Assembly (NCBI GenBank): GCA_905221605.1 | Contig: CAJNDS010002080.1 | Coordinates: 855,001 to 919,000, forward strand | From: Symbiodinium natans | Lineage: Eukaryota; Sar; Dinophyceae; Suessiales; Symbiodiniaceae | Direction: 5' to 3' | Length of the DNA stretch: 64,000 nt | Shown here: in pieces, positions 19,510 to 29,073 of the stretch | How the letters are laid out: each line of letters begins with the position of its first letter | Position numbering within the stretch: position 1 is the stretch's first letter | Program-made: the position numbers and the translations under genes | Notes under the pieces: generated by a model | The model's input: only the letters and a program-made list of their open reading frames with translations | The model's database searches: none | Told to the model about the DNA's origin: nothing

Positions 19510-19840
19510 TGGGATTCGCTTACGTTCATGTAATTGACTTGTCTTCTGGCTGGTATATGTTTCGTTCGTCTGTCCATGGCGTGTTCCTGTGTTTTTGTTG
19601 TGCTTTCGCTATCAGCTTTCACCTATCATTTACTGAGGTCTGGAAAAAAGCAAAAGCAAATGAAGTCAGAAGTTCTTGGGGACCCAGCACCTAGTTTTGT
19701 GACTGGTTTTGTGTGGGCGACTGAGTTACATGAAGACAAACAGAAATCATGTCATGAATCATGTTGTCCCTGCGTGGCTTATGCATAAGGTATTGCTCTT
19801 GGTACAAGACTTCGTTGGCGATCTTACGGTTTAATGCCGC
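19510..19840. other. Unique sequence without recognised exon
   Basis: No telomere repeat. Overlapping plus-strand frames (19509-19788) have no splice support. It may be intron or 3' flank of the exon to its right. Confidence 0.5.
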
Positions 19841-20284
19841 TTAGTAGAAAACCACGAACCTCAAGACGATGTTGATTGGATGGAGGGGGAGAGAAGCTCC
19901 ATGAGTCATAAGACCATGTACTAAATGAATGATGTGTTCGTGAGCCTTCACGTGGGGGGTTCTTTGCAAAGAACCGCCAGGCGCCGTCGTATTTGGGAGC
20001 CATTGAAGAGAATTGGAGTTTTTGTCTTGTGCCCTCTTCAGGGTTGAATGTAAAGGTAACCATATGACGAGTGAACCAAGGATTTGACAAGATATGCACA
20101 CAAAAGCAAGCAAAACTGAGGAAATGCCATAGGAGGCGACCTTATTGCATCTAGCGGCCTTTGAGGCGTTAAAGCGTGGTTTACTTTCTTGCCTCCAGGC
20201 TCTGGAATCTTTCTTTGGAAATGACAAGCGCAAAATGGCATGAACGTCGGTGTCTAATGAACACCAGTAGCTCTTGATGAGCCT
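19841..20284 (-). CDS. Putative long coding exon with one membrane segment
   Basis: Open minus-strand frame of about 148 codons: RLIKSYWCSLDTDVHAILR, SFPKKDSRAWRQESKPRF, then a hydrophobic stretch (ISSVLLAFVCISCQILG) and GSLQRTPHVKAHEHIIHLVH, ending with a stop near 19841. Joins the upstream 42-nt exon (20326-20367) in frame across a 41-nt GTGAGC...GACAGAG intron. This 850-bp stretch is free of telomere repeat, unlike its surroundings. No family recognised. Confidence 0.5.
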   Translation of the reverse strand, partial: RLIKSYWCSLDTDVHAILRLSFPKKDSRAWRQESKPRFNASKAARCNKVASYGISSVLLAFVCISCQILGSLVIWLPLHSTLKRAQDKNSNSLQWLPNTTAPGGSLQRTPHVKAHEHIIHLVHGLMTHGASLPLHPINIVLRFVVFY

Positions 20285-20325
20285 CTCTGTCAGCAGTGAA
20301 AAATTCCACTCATCGTGTGGCTCAC

Positions 20326-20367
20326 CTTTAGGATAGTGCTTCCGTCATGCGGGAGTAGAAAAGAACC
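20326..20367 (-). CDS. Putative 42-nt exon with good splice sites
   Basis: Acceptor 'gtgaccgcag', fourteen codons GSFLLPHDGSTILK, donor AAG|GTGAGC. One of the cleanest micro-exons in the window. Confidence 0.65.
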
Positions 20368-20394
20368 CTGCGGTCACAAGACCGGCTACTGGCC

Positions 20395-20536
20395 CTTGTG
20401 GAGGTTCATGGGTAGGTATTCGTAGGGTTACAAGAGGAATAGCCGTTGCCATAGTTATGCCCAAACCATGAGCCCTAAACCTTTGACTGGGGTACTGAAA
20501 AACCCCACGTACAGCTGCCCATGAACCTTCAAGGAT
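20395..20536. mobile_element. Family B element
   Basis: 'gtggaggttcatgggtagg' to 'cccatgaaccttcaagg': complementary ends around 140 bp. Confidence 0.65.
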
Positions 20537-20688
20537 AAGGGTTGACGGCTTGATTTTACAGGGCGGGTTTAGGGTTCTAGACCCTCTAGAGTTACTAGAG
20601 TTAAACTTAGGGTTTAGGGTGTTTACGGCTTCGGGTCTAGGATTTAGGGTTTATAGGCCCTCTAAAGCCCTTAAGCCCTACTGCGACG

Positions 20689-20763
20689 CTACATCACGTG
20701 GCCTTTCCCGCGAAGCTTGGCGATCTGCTCTTTGAGCACCTGCGACTGCGGTGGCGGTGCTTT
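20689..20763 (-). CDS. Putative coding exon, coiled-coil-like
   Basis: Acceptor 'gctgcctcag', frame KAPPPQSQVLKEQIAKLRGK then GHVM and TAG (or a GT donor at GCCAC|GTGATG). The LKEQIAKLRGKG part has heptad character. Confidence 0.6.
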   Translation of the reverse strand, partial: KAPPPQSQVLKEQIAKLRGKGHVM

Positions 20764-20788
20764 CTGAGGCAGCAGCAACCCCGAGCAG

Positions 20789-20945
20789 GGTTTAGGGTTT
20801 GGGGTTTAGGGTTTAGGAATCAGGGTTTAGGGTTTAGGGTTTAGGGTTCAGGGTTCAGGGTTTAGGGTTTAGGGTTTAGGGTTTAGGGTTTAGGGTTTAG
20901 GGTTTAGGGTTTAGGGTTTAGGGTTTAGGGTTTAGGGTCTAGGGT
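20789..20945. repeat. TTTAGGG array
   Basis: About twenty units, right arm of the exon at 20689-20763. Confidence 0.95.
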
Positions 20946-21025
20946 TCTTGGCATCTAGGGTAGGGGGTTTAAGTCATCCCTGCTCTTCTGGGTTAACGGT
21001 TGCGGTACCTGCTGCAGCCTACGCC

Positions 21026-21078
21026 TGAACCCACACTGTACAGACAGAACAAAAAGAGGGAACGGCCTCAGCTGCCGC
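21026..21078 (-). CDS. Possible coding exon
   Basis: Acceptor 'ttcttgaag', frame AAAEAVPSFCSVCTVWVQ. Similar at its start to the island at 17365-17415. Confidence 0.35.
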
Positions 21079-21085
21079 CTTCAAG

Positions 21086-21181
21086 AAACCCTAAACCCTA
21101 AACCCTAAACCCTAAACCCTAAACCCTAAACCCTAAACCCTAAACCCTAAACCCTAAACTAACCCTAAACCCTAAACCCTA
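21086..21181. repeat. CCCTAAA array
   Basis: About thirteen units, one short. Confidence 0.95.
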
Positions 21182-21593
21182 TGAAAGTATAGTACTCCCA
21201 AACCCAGTCAAAAGGGACTCAGCACGGCCCATTGGACCCGAAAAGCGGCGCCCTTTGGGCTTAGGGCCACTTCGGGAGATGCACTTGAAACGACAAAAAC
21301 CTGAAAGCCCAAAAGCCCAAAAAGCCCAAAAAAGCCCCCAAAACCCGAATTAAACCCTAAAATCCCCAAAAAGCGCCTCAAAAAAACCATAAAAACCCTG
21401 AACAACCTGAAGACCTTGAACAAACCCCAAAAGCCCTATCAGACAGACCCTCAAAGCCCAGAAGCCCAAGCGCTTTGAGGCCGAAGCTCTGCCAGAATGG
21501 GAGCACCCCTGGGCCCAAGCTGTGATATCCCCCTGAGCCCTAAGTCCCTGAACCCTAAACCCTAAACCCTAAACCCTAAACCCTAAACCCTAG

Positions 21594-21651
21594 ACGGCGC
21601 CTGCGTCACTTCGGAAAGCTCCTGTCGCTCTGCAGCATTCTCCTTCGAGGG
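21594..21651 (-). CDS. Putative coding exon, coiled-coil-like
   Basis: Acceptor 'catcctcag', frame PSKENAAERQELSEVTQAP. CCCTAAA left (21550-21590), TTTAGGG right (21715-21770). Confidence 0.65.
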
Positions 21652-21919
21652 CTGAGGATGGGACTTGGGCGGCCAAGGGGGTTTTGGGGGTTTAGGGGGA
21701 CCAGATTAGGGGAGTTTAGGGTTTAGGGTTGAGGGTTGAGGGTTTAGGGTTTAGGGTTTAGGGTTTAGGGGCATTGAAGGGTTTAGGGTTTAGGGGCATT
21801 TACGGGGTAGGGTTAATTTCGGGGCTTAAGGTTTAGGGTTTAGGGGTATTTAGGGGGTTAGGGGCCTAGGGTTTCGGGTTTGGGGCTTGAGGCCTCCTGT
21901 TGATAGTCAGTGAAAGACA

Positions 21920-21948
21920 GAGAGAGAGTGAGAGAGAGAGAGAAAAGG
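21920..21948. repeat. GA microsatellite
   Basis: Run of GA with single interruptions. Confidence 0.85.
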
Positions 21949-21997
21949 TTTAGGGTTCAGGGTTTAGGGTTTCTCGAAAGAGCTTCGGACTTCTTAC

Positions 21998-22022
21998 GTG
22001 GCTGCATAATTCCTCAACCCTG
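21998..22022 (-). CDS. Putative 25-nt micro-exon
   Basis: Acceptor 'catccctcag', reading RVEELCSH, donor CAC|GTAAGAAG, close to the eukaryotic consensus. Confidence 0.55.
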
Positions 22023-22092
22023 CTGAGGGATGAAAACTTCGAGGAGTCCAGACTCTCAGGTGGGCACAATCGGGTTTAGGGCTTACCGAAGC

Positions 22093-22255
22093 GGTTTAGG
22101 GTTTAGGGTTTAGGGTTTAGGGTTTAGGGTTTAGGGTTCAGGGTTGAGGGTTTTAGGGTTTAGGGCTTAGGGCTTAGGGTTTAGGGGTTAGGGGTTAGGG
22201 GTTAGGGGTTAGGGTTTAGGGTTTGGGGTTTGGGGTTTGGGGTTTACAGAACCTT
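22093..22255. repeat. TTTAGGG array grading into TTAGGGG and TTTGGGG
   Basis: Perfect units on the left, then four GTTAGGG units and three GTTTGGG units, each variant locally homogeneous. Confidence 0.9.
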
Positions 22256-22476
22256 AACAGGCCTGAACAATGGTGAACACCAAAAACACGCTCACGTAGA
22301 ATAAGTTATGGACTCTAAGCCCCAAAAAACACGCTCCGAAACCTGATCCCATAAAGACTGAACCCTAAACCCTACGCACTTCTACCCATGAACCTCAAAA
22401 GTATAGACCTAAACCCTAAACCCCTAAACCCTAAACCCTAAACCCTAAAACCTAACCCCGAATCCTGCACCCCAAG

Positions 22477-22532
22477 CCCTCAGCCCCCTCCTGGACGATC
22501 TCCTGGAGCAGCTCCTGCCCCTCCAGGGCCTG
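22477..22532 (-). CDS. Putative coding exon, coiled coil
   Basis: Acceptor 'cctccacag', frame QALEGQELLQEIVQEGAEG, a clear heptad-type pattern of L/I and E/Q. Confidence 0.65.
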
Positions 22533-22680
22533 CTGTGGAGGGCATTCCGTACAGTTCACGGCTGTGGGTTTTTAGGGTTTAGGGTTCAGGATTTAGGGTT
22601 CAGGATTTAGGGTTTAGGGTTTAGAGTTTAGGGTTTAGAGTTTAGGGTTTACGGCTAGGGTTTAGGGAAGCCTTCAAGCG

Positions 22681-22788
22681 GCATGGAGGGCCCCAGAAGC
22701 CCATAAGGGGCCGGAAGGTCACAAGGCTTGCCGCTTTTCCGGGTACGTCCTGGAGTTGTTCTTTGCTTTTCTTCTCTCCGATTTCTGG
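22681..22788 (-). CDS. Putative coding exon, product unknown
   Basis: After 'gtttcttgag' the frame reads PEIGEKKSKEQLQDVPGK then AASLVTFRPLMGFWGPP. A second frame is also open. Confidence 0.6.
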
Positions 22789-23095
22789 CTCAAGAAACTT
22801 CCACACCTACTCTCCCCGAAAACATATCTAATCACTAACGCAAAAGCCGCCTGATCACAAGCAGCAGCAGGATCTCTTTGTTTTTTGTTGAGCGGGGGGT
22901 AAAAACTCCAGGGCTTTCCGGGCCATAGGGCTGAGCAGGGCTAACGGCAACCCTGGGCTCTAGGCCCGAAGCCCTAAACCCTAGCTCTAACCCTTAAACC
23001 CTAAACCCTAAACTCTAACCCTTAAACCCTAAACCCTAAACCCTAAACCCTAAACCTAGCCCCGAAAACCCGAAACCCGAAACTCTAAACCCCGG

Positions 23096-23170
23096 CTCCT
23101 GCAAGCGGCTCTCCGCCAGCAAGAGGCGCTGCTTCCGCTCCGATCGCGACAGGGGCCAATCCCAGAAGAG
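23096..23170 (-). CDS. Putative coding exon, coiled-coil-like
   Basis: Frame LFWDWPLSRSERKQRLLL then AESRLQEPG. CCCTAAA left (22975-23060), long TTTAGGG right. Confidence 0.6.
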
Positions 23171-23201
23171 GCCCTGGGTTTAGGGCTTAGTTTGGTTGAG
23201 G

Positions 23202-23335
23202 GTTTAGGGTTTAGGGTTTAGGGTTTAGGGTTTAGGGTTTAGGGTTTAGGGTTTAGGGTTTAGGGTTTAGGGTTTAGGGTTTAGGGTTTAGGGTTTAGGG
23301 TTTAGGGTTTAGGGTTTAGGGTTTAGGGTTTAGGG
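23202..23335. repeat. TTTAGGG array
   Basis: About nineteen perfect units. Confidence 0.95.
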
Positions 23336-23423
23336 ATTCGGGTTTTGGATTTAGGGTCCAGGGTTTAGGTTTAGGGTTGAGGGCTTCGGGCTTAGGGTTC
23401 AGGGTGGGGTTTGGAGTTTTCGG

Positions 23424-23499
23424 CTAAGGCAAATTGGGTGTTCGGGGAGATCCCTCGGTTCGTTCAAGTTCAGGAACTCTTGCAGACAGGAATGTTGAA
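23424..23499 (-). CDS. Putative terminal coding exon
   Basis: Acceptor 'ggctgggcag', frame STFLSARVPELERTEGS then PRTPNLP and TAG. Confidence 0.55.
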
Positions 23500-23784
23500 C
23501 TGCCCAGCCTTAAATCGCGCCCTAAACCCTAAACCCTAACCCCCCCCCAAACAAGAAAACACAAAACGAAAAAAAGCAATAATCTGCAACCCGTAAAAAT
23601 CCGAACAAACACCCTAAAAAACCTTAAAAACCTAAGAACCCTGAGAAAAGCCCCTTAAAACACCCTAAATACTCCAAACACCCCTAAAAACCCTAAGCCC
23701 CCTAAACCCTAAACCCCAAACCCCAAACCCCAAATTCCAAACCCCAAACCCTAAACCCTAAACCCTAAACCCTAAACCCTAAAC

Positions 23785-23847
23785 CGGCCAGTCCTCGAGC
23801 GTGGTCTGCGCAGAGGCGCAGAGCTCATCCTGGCGATGCTTGAGAAC
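23785..23847 (-). CDS. Putative coding exon, coiled-coil-like
   Basis: Acceptor 'ttggcgcgcag', frame VLKHRQDELCASAQTTLED then WP. The plus strand is also open and Leu-rich (RGAELILAMLENLRAKDRP); minus is chosen for its acceptor and the flanking pattern. Confidence 0.5.
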
Positions 23848-24285
23848 CTGCGCGCCAAGGATCGACCCTTTGGGGGGGTTTTCAGGTGCCATGTAGGGTT
23901 TAGGGTTTAGGATTTAGGGTTTAGGGTTTAGGGTTTAGGGATTAGGGTTGAGGGTTTCGTTTTAGGGGTTTAAGGGTTTAGGTTTCAGGGTGTAGGCTGG
24001 AGATTAAAAATATTTAAATCAGTAGGTTACTATGTAGCGCAAGGGCTACAACTCCAAGAGCACTCACCCATCACCCACGTTCTAACACCCATGAGCCTGC
24101 AAGCAAGCCCCACCACCTAGGCCTCAACGTCTCAACCCGAAGCCATTAGCTTGGAGGGGGTGTTCGGGGGCGACCCATCTACGTCTACATACCCAATTCC
24201 TTACGATAATGGCTAACCAGCCAGTAATCCCCAAAACCCCCCAAAAACCCTAAACCCTAAACCCTAAACCCTATACCCGATTATT

Positions 24286-24364
24286 TCTATGCTCGTGGCC
24301 CTGCTCACGGGCTGGCGGATTTTGACAGGGTCAATGCCCCTTACGATTGCCAGAGCCTTGCGTC
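24286..24364 (-). CDS. Putative coding exon, product unknown
   Basis: Acceptor 'aacgctgcag', frame GRKALAIVRGIDPVKIRQ then PVSRATSIE. Well-mixed composition. Plus strand also open. Confidence 0.6.
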
Positions 24365-24618
24365 CTGCAGCGTTCCGCTAAACACCCTACGCTGCTTCTC
24401 CACCCTCAACCCCAAACCCTAAACCCTTAAACCCGATAACCCCGAACCGTGCTCCTCTCAACCCAACGCCCTTAATGCCCTCTACGCCCTAAACCCTAGA
24501 CACCCCTAAGCCCTGCATACCTGTGCAGCGTTTATACCCTGAGCCGAAAAACACCCCAACAATGAGCCTGGGATTTTGGGTTCCTGGCTTTGGTCTATAT
24601 CTTTTTATAGAAGTCGTA

Positions 24619-24728
24619 GAACCCTAAACCCTAAACCCTAAACCCTAAACCCTAAACCCTGAACCCTAAACCCTAAACCCTAAACCCTAAACCCTAAACC
24701 CTAACCCTAAACCCTAAAACCCTAAACC
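24619..24728. repeat. CCCTAAA array
   Basis: About fifteen units. Confidence 0.95.
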
Positions 24729-24740
24729 CAACAAAACCCC

Positions 24741-24817
24741 TAATAGCGTGGAGGCCGCCTCAGCGCCGTAGGACATGCGCCGGTTGCGAGGGGAAGCCTC
24801 TCTTTCGAAGGGTGGTT
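24741..24817 (-). CDS. Putative coding exon, product unknown
   Basis: Acceptor 'ccgcatgaag', frame EEPPFEREASPRNRRMSYG then AEAAST. CCCTAAA left, short TTTAGGG right. Confidence 0.6.
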
Positions 24818-24849
24818 CTTCATGCGGGGTCTAGGGTTTAGGGTTTAGG

Positions 24850-24998
24850 ATCTGTAACCCCAATTATAGCTGCCACTTATAAGCCCTATGTTTTTCCAAA
24901 GTGGGTTATAAGTAGAACCTTAAACCCTAAACCCGAAACCCTAAACCCTAAACCCGAAACTAGAAACCCTAAACCCTACACATGAACCTCCAAGTGGT
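24850..24998. mobile_element. Family B element with CCCTAAA insert
   Basis: 'gtaaccccaattatag' ... 'gggttataagtagaacc' then six CCCTAAA/CCCGAAA units, then 'catgaacctccaagtgg'. The array separates the element body from its terminal repeat. Confidence 0.65.
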
Positions 24999-25234
24999 TT
25001 AACTTTTGGTGCACTGCTGGGCTTTAGGAGCAAAGGAACCGTGGTGTGCTGTTTTGGGGGGTATTTGGGGGCAAGTTTGCTTCTTTCTCCCAGGCCCAAA
25101 CCCTAAACCCTAAACCCTAAACCCAAAACCCTCAAGGTTTAGGCTCTGGGGATTCGGGCGAAGGAGCAAAGGGTTCGGGATTCCCAAACGCTGAACCCTG
25201 AAAAGGCTGCAGTAAGGGGCCGCAGAGTTAAGTC

Positions 25235-25294
25235 CTAGGGTGTCTGGGTCGTCAGAATTGAGGTTTGAGGGCTACCAAAAAGGACTTTGTGGCT
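25235..25294 (-). CDS. Putative 60-nt terminal exon
   Basis: Good acceptor 'tgtgtgatttcag', frame SHKVLFGSPQTSILTTQTP then TAG. A second exon candidate upstream (25395-25425) reads PEEPGALYFFE with donor GTCTGT. Confidence 0.55.
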   Translation of the reverse strand, partial: SHKVLFGSPQTSILTTQTP

Positions 25295-25394
25295 CTGAAA
25301 TCACACAGATTTGTAGAAAGACGTGATCGCTTCTGACTTTTGTCAGAGAATCTTGAAGATGTTAAGAACTTCGGTATACGTTCTAACTACAGAC

Positions 25395-25425
25395 CTCGAA
25401 AAAGTATAGTGCACCAGGCTCTTCC
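25395..25425 (-). CDS. Putative micro-exon
   Basis: Acceptor 'gccggtggcag', frame PEEPGALYFFE, donor GAG|GTCTGT. Confidence 0.45.
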
Positions 25426-25682
25426 GGCTGCCACCGGCAAGGCTGAATGAAGAACCCCAAAAAATGAAAGACAAATCAAAATAGAAGTATTCCTTATGAG
25501 GGCAATATAGGGACTATTATTCTACATTTTTTGGGGGGGTTCGTAAGCAAATAGTAGATAAGTAGGGCGATGCAACTCATCATGCTCAACCCTAAACCCT
25601 AAATTCATAAAACAACTTCCGCTGCCACTCCAAGCCCATAAACCTTCAACTAAGAGGCCTACATGAACCAAGAGTTCACCCT

Positions 25683-25797
25683 AAACCGCAAACCCTAAAC
25701 CCCTAACCCCAAACCCCAAACCCTAAACCCTAAACCCTAAACCCTAAACCCTAAACCCTAAACCCTAAACCCTAAATTAACCCTAAACCCTAGGTAG
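25683..25797. repeat. CCCTAAA array
   Basis: About fifteen units with CCCCAAA at the left. Confidence 0.95.
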
Positions 25798-25806
25798 AAC
25801 CCCAAA

Positions 25807-25863
25807 CCCTCGGCCTCTGGGGAGTCGAATGCGAACGCCCACACCTGGACGACGGAGGGTGGC
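25807..25863 (-). CDS. Putative coding exon, product unknown
   Basis: Frame QPPSVVQVWAFAFDSPEAEG. Possible acceptor 'cgtcgtccag' within it. CCCTAAA left. Confidence 0.5.
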
Positions 25864-25869
25864 TGGGTT

Positions 25870-26460
25870 TAGAGGTTACGGCTTTGGGGCTTAGGGTTAG
25901 GGCTTTAGACGTTAGGGTTTTAGGATTTCGGGTTTTAGGGTTTAGGGTTTACGGTTCAGGGTTTAGGGTCTGGGGCACTTGGGACTTTGGGTTTGTAGTG
26001 CTTAGGATTCAGGGTCTTGGGGCTTCGGGCTTTGAATCGAGGGGGCACGGGGCTTAGGGTTTCTAGGAGTGTGAGGGGGGCTCTTGGGTCGGGCTTTCTG
26101 TTTCGGGTTTTTGGGCTTAGGGCTTTGTTGGCCTTCCGGCTTTAGGGCTTCGGGCTTGAGACCTTGAGGCTAAGGGTTTAGGGATTCTTGGCTAGGTTCA
26201 TGATCCAAACATCTAACAGGGTTTGGGGTTTAGGGTTCAGGGCTAGGGTTGTACGAAAGGGGTCGGAATCAGTACTAAGAGCATTCTTATGGACCCTACA
26301 TAACGTAATTACACTATAATCATCCCTAAAACCCTATTCCAGTTCTGACGGCCCCCAAGTTCCCTCAAACTTCCTGGTGCTTCATCTGATTTCGGGTGCA
26401 CTCCAAAACTCCCTAACCCTTCGGGTTTCGGATTTCGGCCCTAAGCCTCCCAAAAAAACA
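25870..26460. other. Degenerate G-rich repeat and family D element
   Basis: Drifted telomere words (25870-26260) and a family D copy (26262-26362: 'ggggtcggaatcagtact'). No exon recognised. Confidence 0.6.
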
Positions 26461-26470
26461 AGCATCCTAA

Positions 26471-26528
26471 CCCCGACTTCGCCTCCTCCGGAACCAGGGA
26501 AGCCGTGCGCATGATCACCTGGCGCTGC
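26471..26528 (-). CDS. Putative coding exon, product unknown
   Basis: Acceptor 'aactccggcccag', frame RQRQVIMRTASLVPEEAKS. Confidence 0.55.
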
Positions 26529-26774
26529 CTGGGCCGGAGTTCTCCCGAAAAAACATGAGAGGTTATAGGGTTTAGGGTTTAGGGTAGGGTTTAGGGTAGG
26601 GTTTAGGGTTTAGTGCCTAGGCTGATAATCGTTTCGTAGTAGGGCTTCTGGGGGTTTTGCGTAGGGGTTACAGGGGCTTTAGGGTTTCGGGTTTCTCGGG
26701 TCTACGGGTTTTAGGGTTCACGGGTTTGGGGGTTTAGGGATTAGAGTGGGTTCAAGTAGGGGCTTTAGGAAGTC

Positions 26775-26999
26775 ATCGCGCCGCTCGATCTCCTCGTCGA
26801 TCTCATCTTTATGCCGGCACTCACTTTCACGGTGCGCTGTCCAACCCTTGCTGGGTCCACCTGCAGTCACGCCTTTCTCCGATTTGTGACACGCACGGCA
26901 GAAATGCCGCCACTCGAGGGTGCTACTGCTATTCCTGCACGACAGGCCATTGCAGCCTCTGCCATTCGTAGACAGAGTTCGGCCCTGTGTCCGACCTCG
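26775..26999 (-). CDS. Putative Cys/His-rich coding exon (zinc-binding candidate)
   Basis: The longest clean frame after acceptor 'aactggtgtag' reads, in part, GCNGLSCRNSSSTLEWRHFC, RACHKSEKGVTAGG and TAHRESECRHKDEIDEEIER. Cys/His spacing (HFCRAC-H, then H-x4-C-x-H) suggests metal binding but matches no family I can name. A competing frame over 26867-27052 contains a CX2CX4HX4C pattern (CNWCSEVGHRAELC), identical in spacing to CCHC zinc knuckles. The two overlap, and only one can be the main product. Confidence 0.5.
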
Positions 27000-27165
27000 C
27001 TACACCAGTTGCACTCACTCGCGGTGTAGGTTGAGGATTTAGGGGTTGACACGGGGCACAGGTTTAGGATTAGGCTTTAACTGGGTGGGCGGGAGACCCT
27101 AAATCCTAAACCCCCAAACCCTAAACCCAAATCCTAAACCCTAAACCCAGAAGCAGTGAGCTCAC

Positions 27166-27207
27166 TGCGACTATTCTCTGCTGCAGGTCCTTGTCCTCTG
27201 GCTTTCC
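27166..27207 (-). CDS. Putative 42-nt exon with good splice sites
   Basis: Acceptor 'ggctctagcag', exactly fourteen codons GKPEDKDLQQRIVA, donor GTGAGC. The plus strand also has acceptor- and donor-like ends here (VLVLWLSLLEPRCQ), a mirror coincidence. Confidence 0.6.
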
Positions 27208-27299
27208 CTGCTAGAGCCCCGATGCCAGGTACAACCTTGCACCCTAAACCCAAAACCCTAAACCCTAATCTCATGGGCTTCCCTACTATCCCTCTTTCA

Positions 27300-28170
27300 T
27301 ACCCCCAACCCCCCCCAGGTTTCCCCCCTTAAATAACCCTAACTAGGCTGAAGCATCCCCAGCTAGCCTGACTTCATGGCGGGGGAACCTAGGGGGGGCC
27401 AGCATAGAGGGGCGTAGTCGGGGGAACCGCCTGAACGCTCTGAACGCTCTTGAGCCCCTGAACGCCCAAAGCCGCCAGCCGCCAAAACCCAAGAGCCCCC
27501 AAAGAAACCCTTTTAAACCTAATAAAAGGCCTAAGAACCCCAAGAAACCCTATACCCTAAAACGTAAGAAACCTTGAAGACGACTAGCGCCCCAAACCCT
27601 AAAACCCAAAAAACTTTAAAGCCCTATAAGACCCGAATTCTCAAGAACCGCAGCCTAAAGCCTCAAGAAAGTCCCCACCCCCCCCCCCCCAAAAAAAAAA
27701 AAAAACAAACCAAAAAAGACGTTCACGATGTCCTAGTGGTCCTCAAGAAACCCTAAACCCCCAGAACCCTAACAAACCCTATAGCCTCCTAAAACCCTCG
27801 ACCCTAAAACCACCATAAAAGCTTAAGAAACCCCAAATGCCCTAAACCTACTAAAGCCCTAAACACCCCTCAGGCCCGAAAATCTGCTACTACCCTACAA
27901 AGCCCAAGCTCCAAGAAGCCGAAAACCCCAAACCCCAAGAAACCCCAACAAATCGCAAGCATCCCCAAAACCCCTAAAACGCCAAGAAACCCTAAAAAGT
28001 ACTAAAACCCTAAACTCCCAAGAAACCGACACAGCGCTAAGAAACCCTAACGCTCCTAAACCCCCAAAAAACCCCGAGAAACCCCAAGAAACCCCAACAA
28101 ACCCCGGAAAAAAGCTACGAAACCTCAAAAAAACTACTAAAACCCTACGTAAACCCCCAAGAAACCCTAC
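27300..28170. repeat. Degenerate CCCTAAA/CCCCAAGAAA stretch
   Basis: Drifted C-rich units such as 'aagaaaccctaa' with a C11/A15 homopolymer pair (27669-27694). The Phe/Gly/Leu-rich minus-strand frames here are translated repeat, not genes. Confidence 0.8.
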
Positions 28171-28175
28171 AAAGC

Positions 28176-28220
28176 CCTCGAGGCTGTGGGCCCCCGCTTC
28201 CGCCGATCGTCGGCCGCCAC
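28176..28220 (-). CDS. Putative coding exon
   Basis: Acceptor 'ctgtggacag', frame VAADDRRKRGPTAS. Confidence 0.5.
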
Positions 28221-28399
28221 CTGTCCACAGGTTCAGCAGGCGCAGCGCCCTAAGCCCGAAGCCCTAACTAAACTGGTTTAGGGTTTGGGCTTATGGTTTT
28301 AGGGTTTAGGGTTTAGGGTTTAGGGTTTAGGGTTTAGGGTTTAGGGTTTGGGCTTATGGTTTTAGGGTTTAGGGCTTAAGCCCTAAACCCTAGAGACAT

Positions 28400-28440
28400 A
28401 TGGGGGGAGTCTCTAGATTCGGGGTGCTCTTTGGGTACTC
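28400..28440 (-). CDS. Putative micro-exon
   Basis: Acceptor 'ccttgtctacag', frame YPKSTPNLETP. A further island to the right (28495-28538, ALYQRLTFHIIHVGG after 'ctgggcttag') is weaker. Confidence 0.4.
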
Positions 28441-28961
28441 TGTAGACAAGGCTGTGCATTAGCATGGGAGCCAAATCAAAACCCTAATTCAGGGCACCCC
28501 CCACATGAATTATATGAAATGTCAATCGTTGATACAGGGCTTCTAAGCCCAGAGAAGAGAATTAAACTTGTTCACAATCAACCCCGGTAAGCCCCAAACC
28601 CCAAGCTAGGCTCAGTCGCCTGGGACCTATAGGAATCAAGGGCACCTGTTGTTCTTCGATTCAATGGGTGAGAGAACCATAGAGAACCAACTCCTCCCCG
28701 ACCTCCAAAAGAAACGGGAGTAAGGGCACCACCGGGAATCTGACTACTTAAGCCCTAAAGCCTAAACCCTAAACCCTTACCCTAATCCCCAGCGATCTAA
28801 GGTATGTAGCTACTTCATCCAGCAGAAAAGCAACCTTGGGACGGCCCCAACCTAAACCCTAAACTACCCTAAGCCCCACGTCCAACACCCCAAACCCTAC
28901 ACCCAAACCCGAAACCCTCAACCCAAAACCCAAAAAACCGAAACCCTAAACCCTAAACCCT

Positions 28962-29073
28962 GATCCCCAAACCGCGCCTTGACCTCCCCCGCCGCCAAGC
29001 ACCGCAGCACGGCACGCAGCGCCGCGTTCTCGCGGCGGAGGGCCGCCAGCTGGGCCTGGTCACCCTTCATGAG
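28962..29073 (-). CDS. Putative coding exon, coiled coil
   Basis: Reads MKGDQAQLAALRRENAALR then AVLRCLAAGEVKARFGDQ. Leucines and alanines fall in heptad positions, as in a leucine zipper. The Met at 29070 could be a start. Acceptors 'ctcatgaag' or 'gtgaccag' are both possible. CCCTAAA left, TTTAGGG right (29090-29170). Confidence 0.65.

Noticed and set aside
27343-28128. Gly/Phe/Leu-rich minus-strand proteins (also 8345-8593, 19018-19236, 21208-21423, 53342-53527)
   Set aside because: These are degenerate CCCTAAA/CCCCAAA repeats in translation (GFRV, GFLG patterns).
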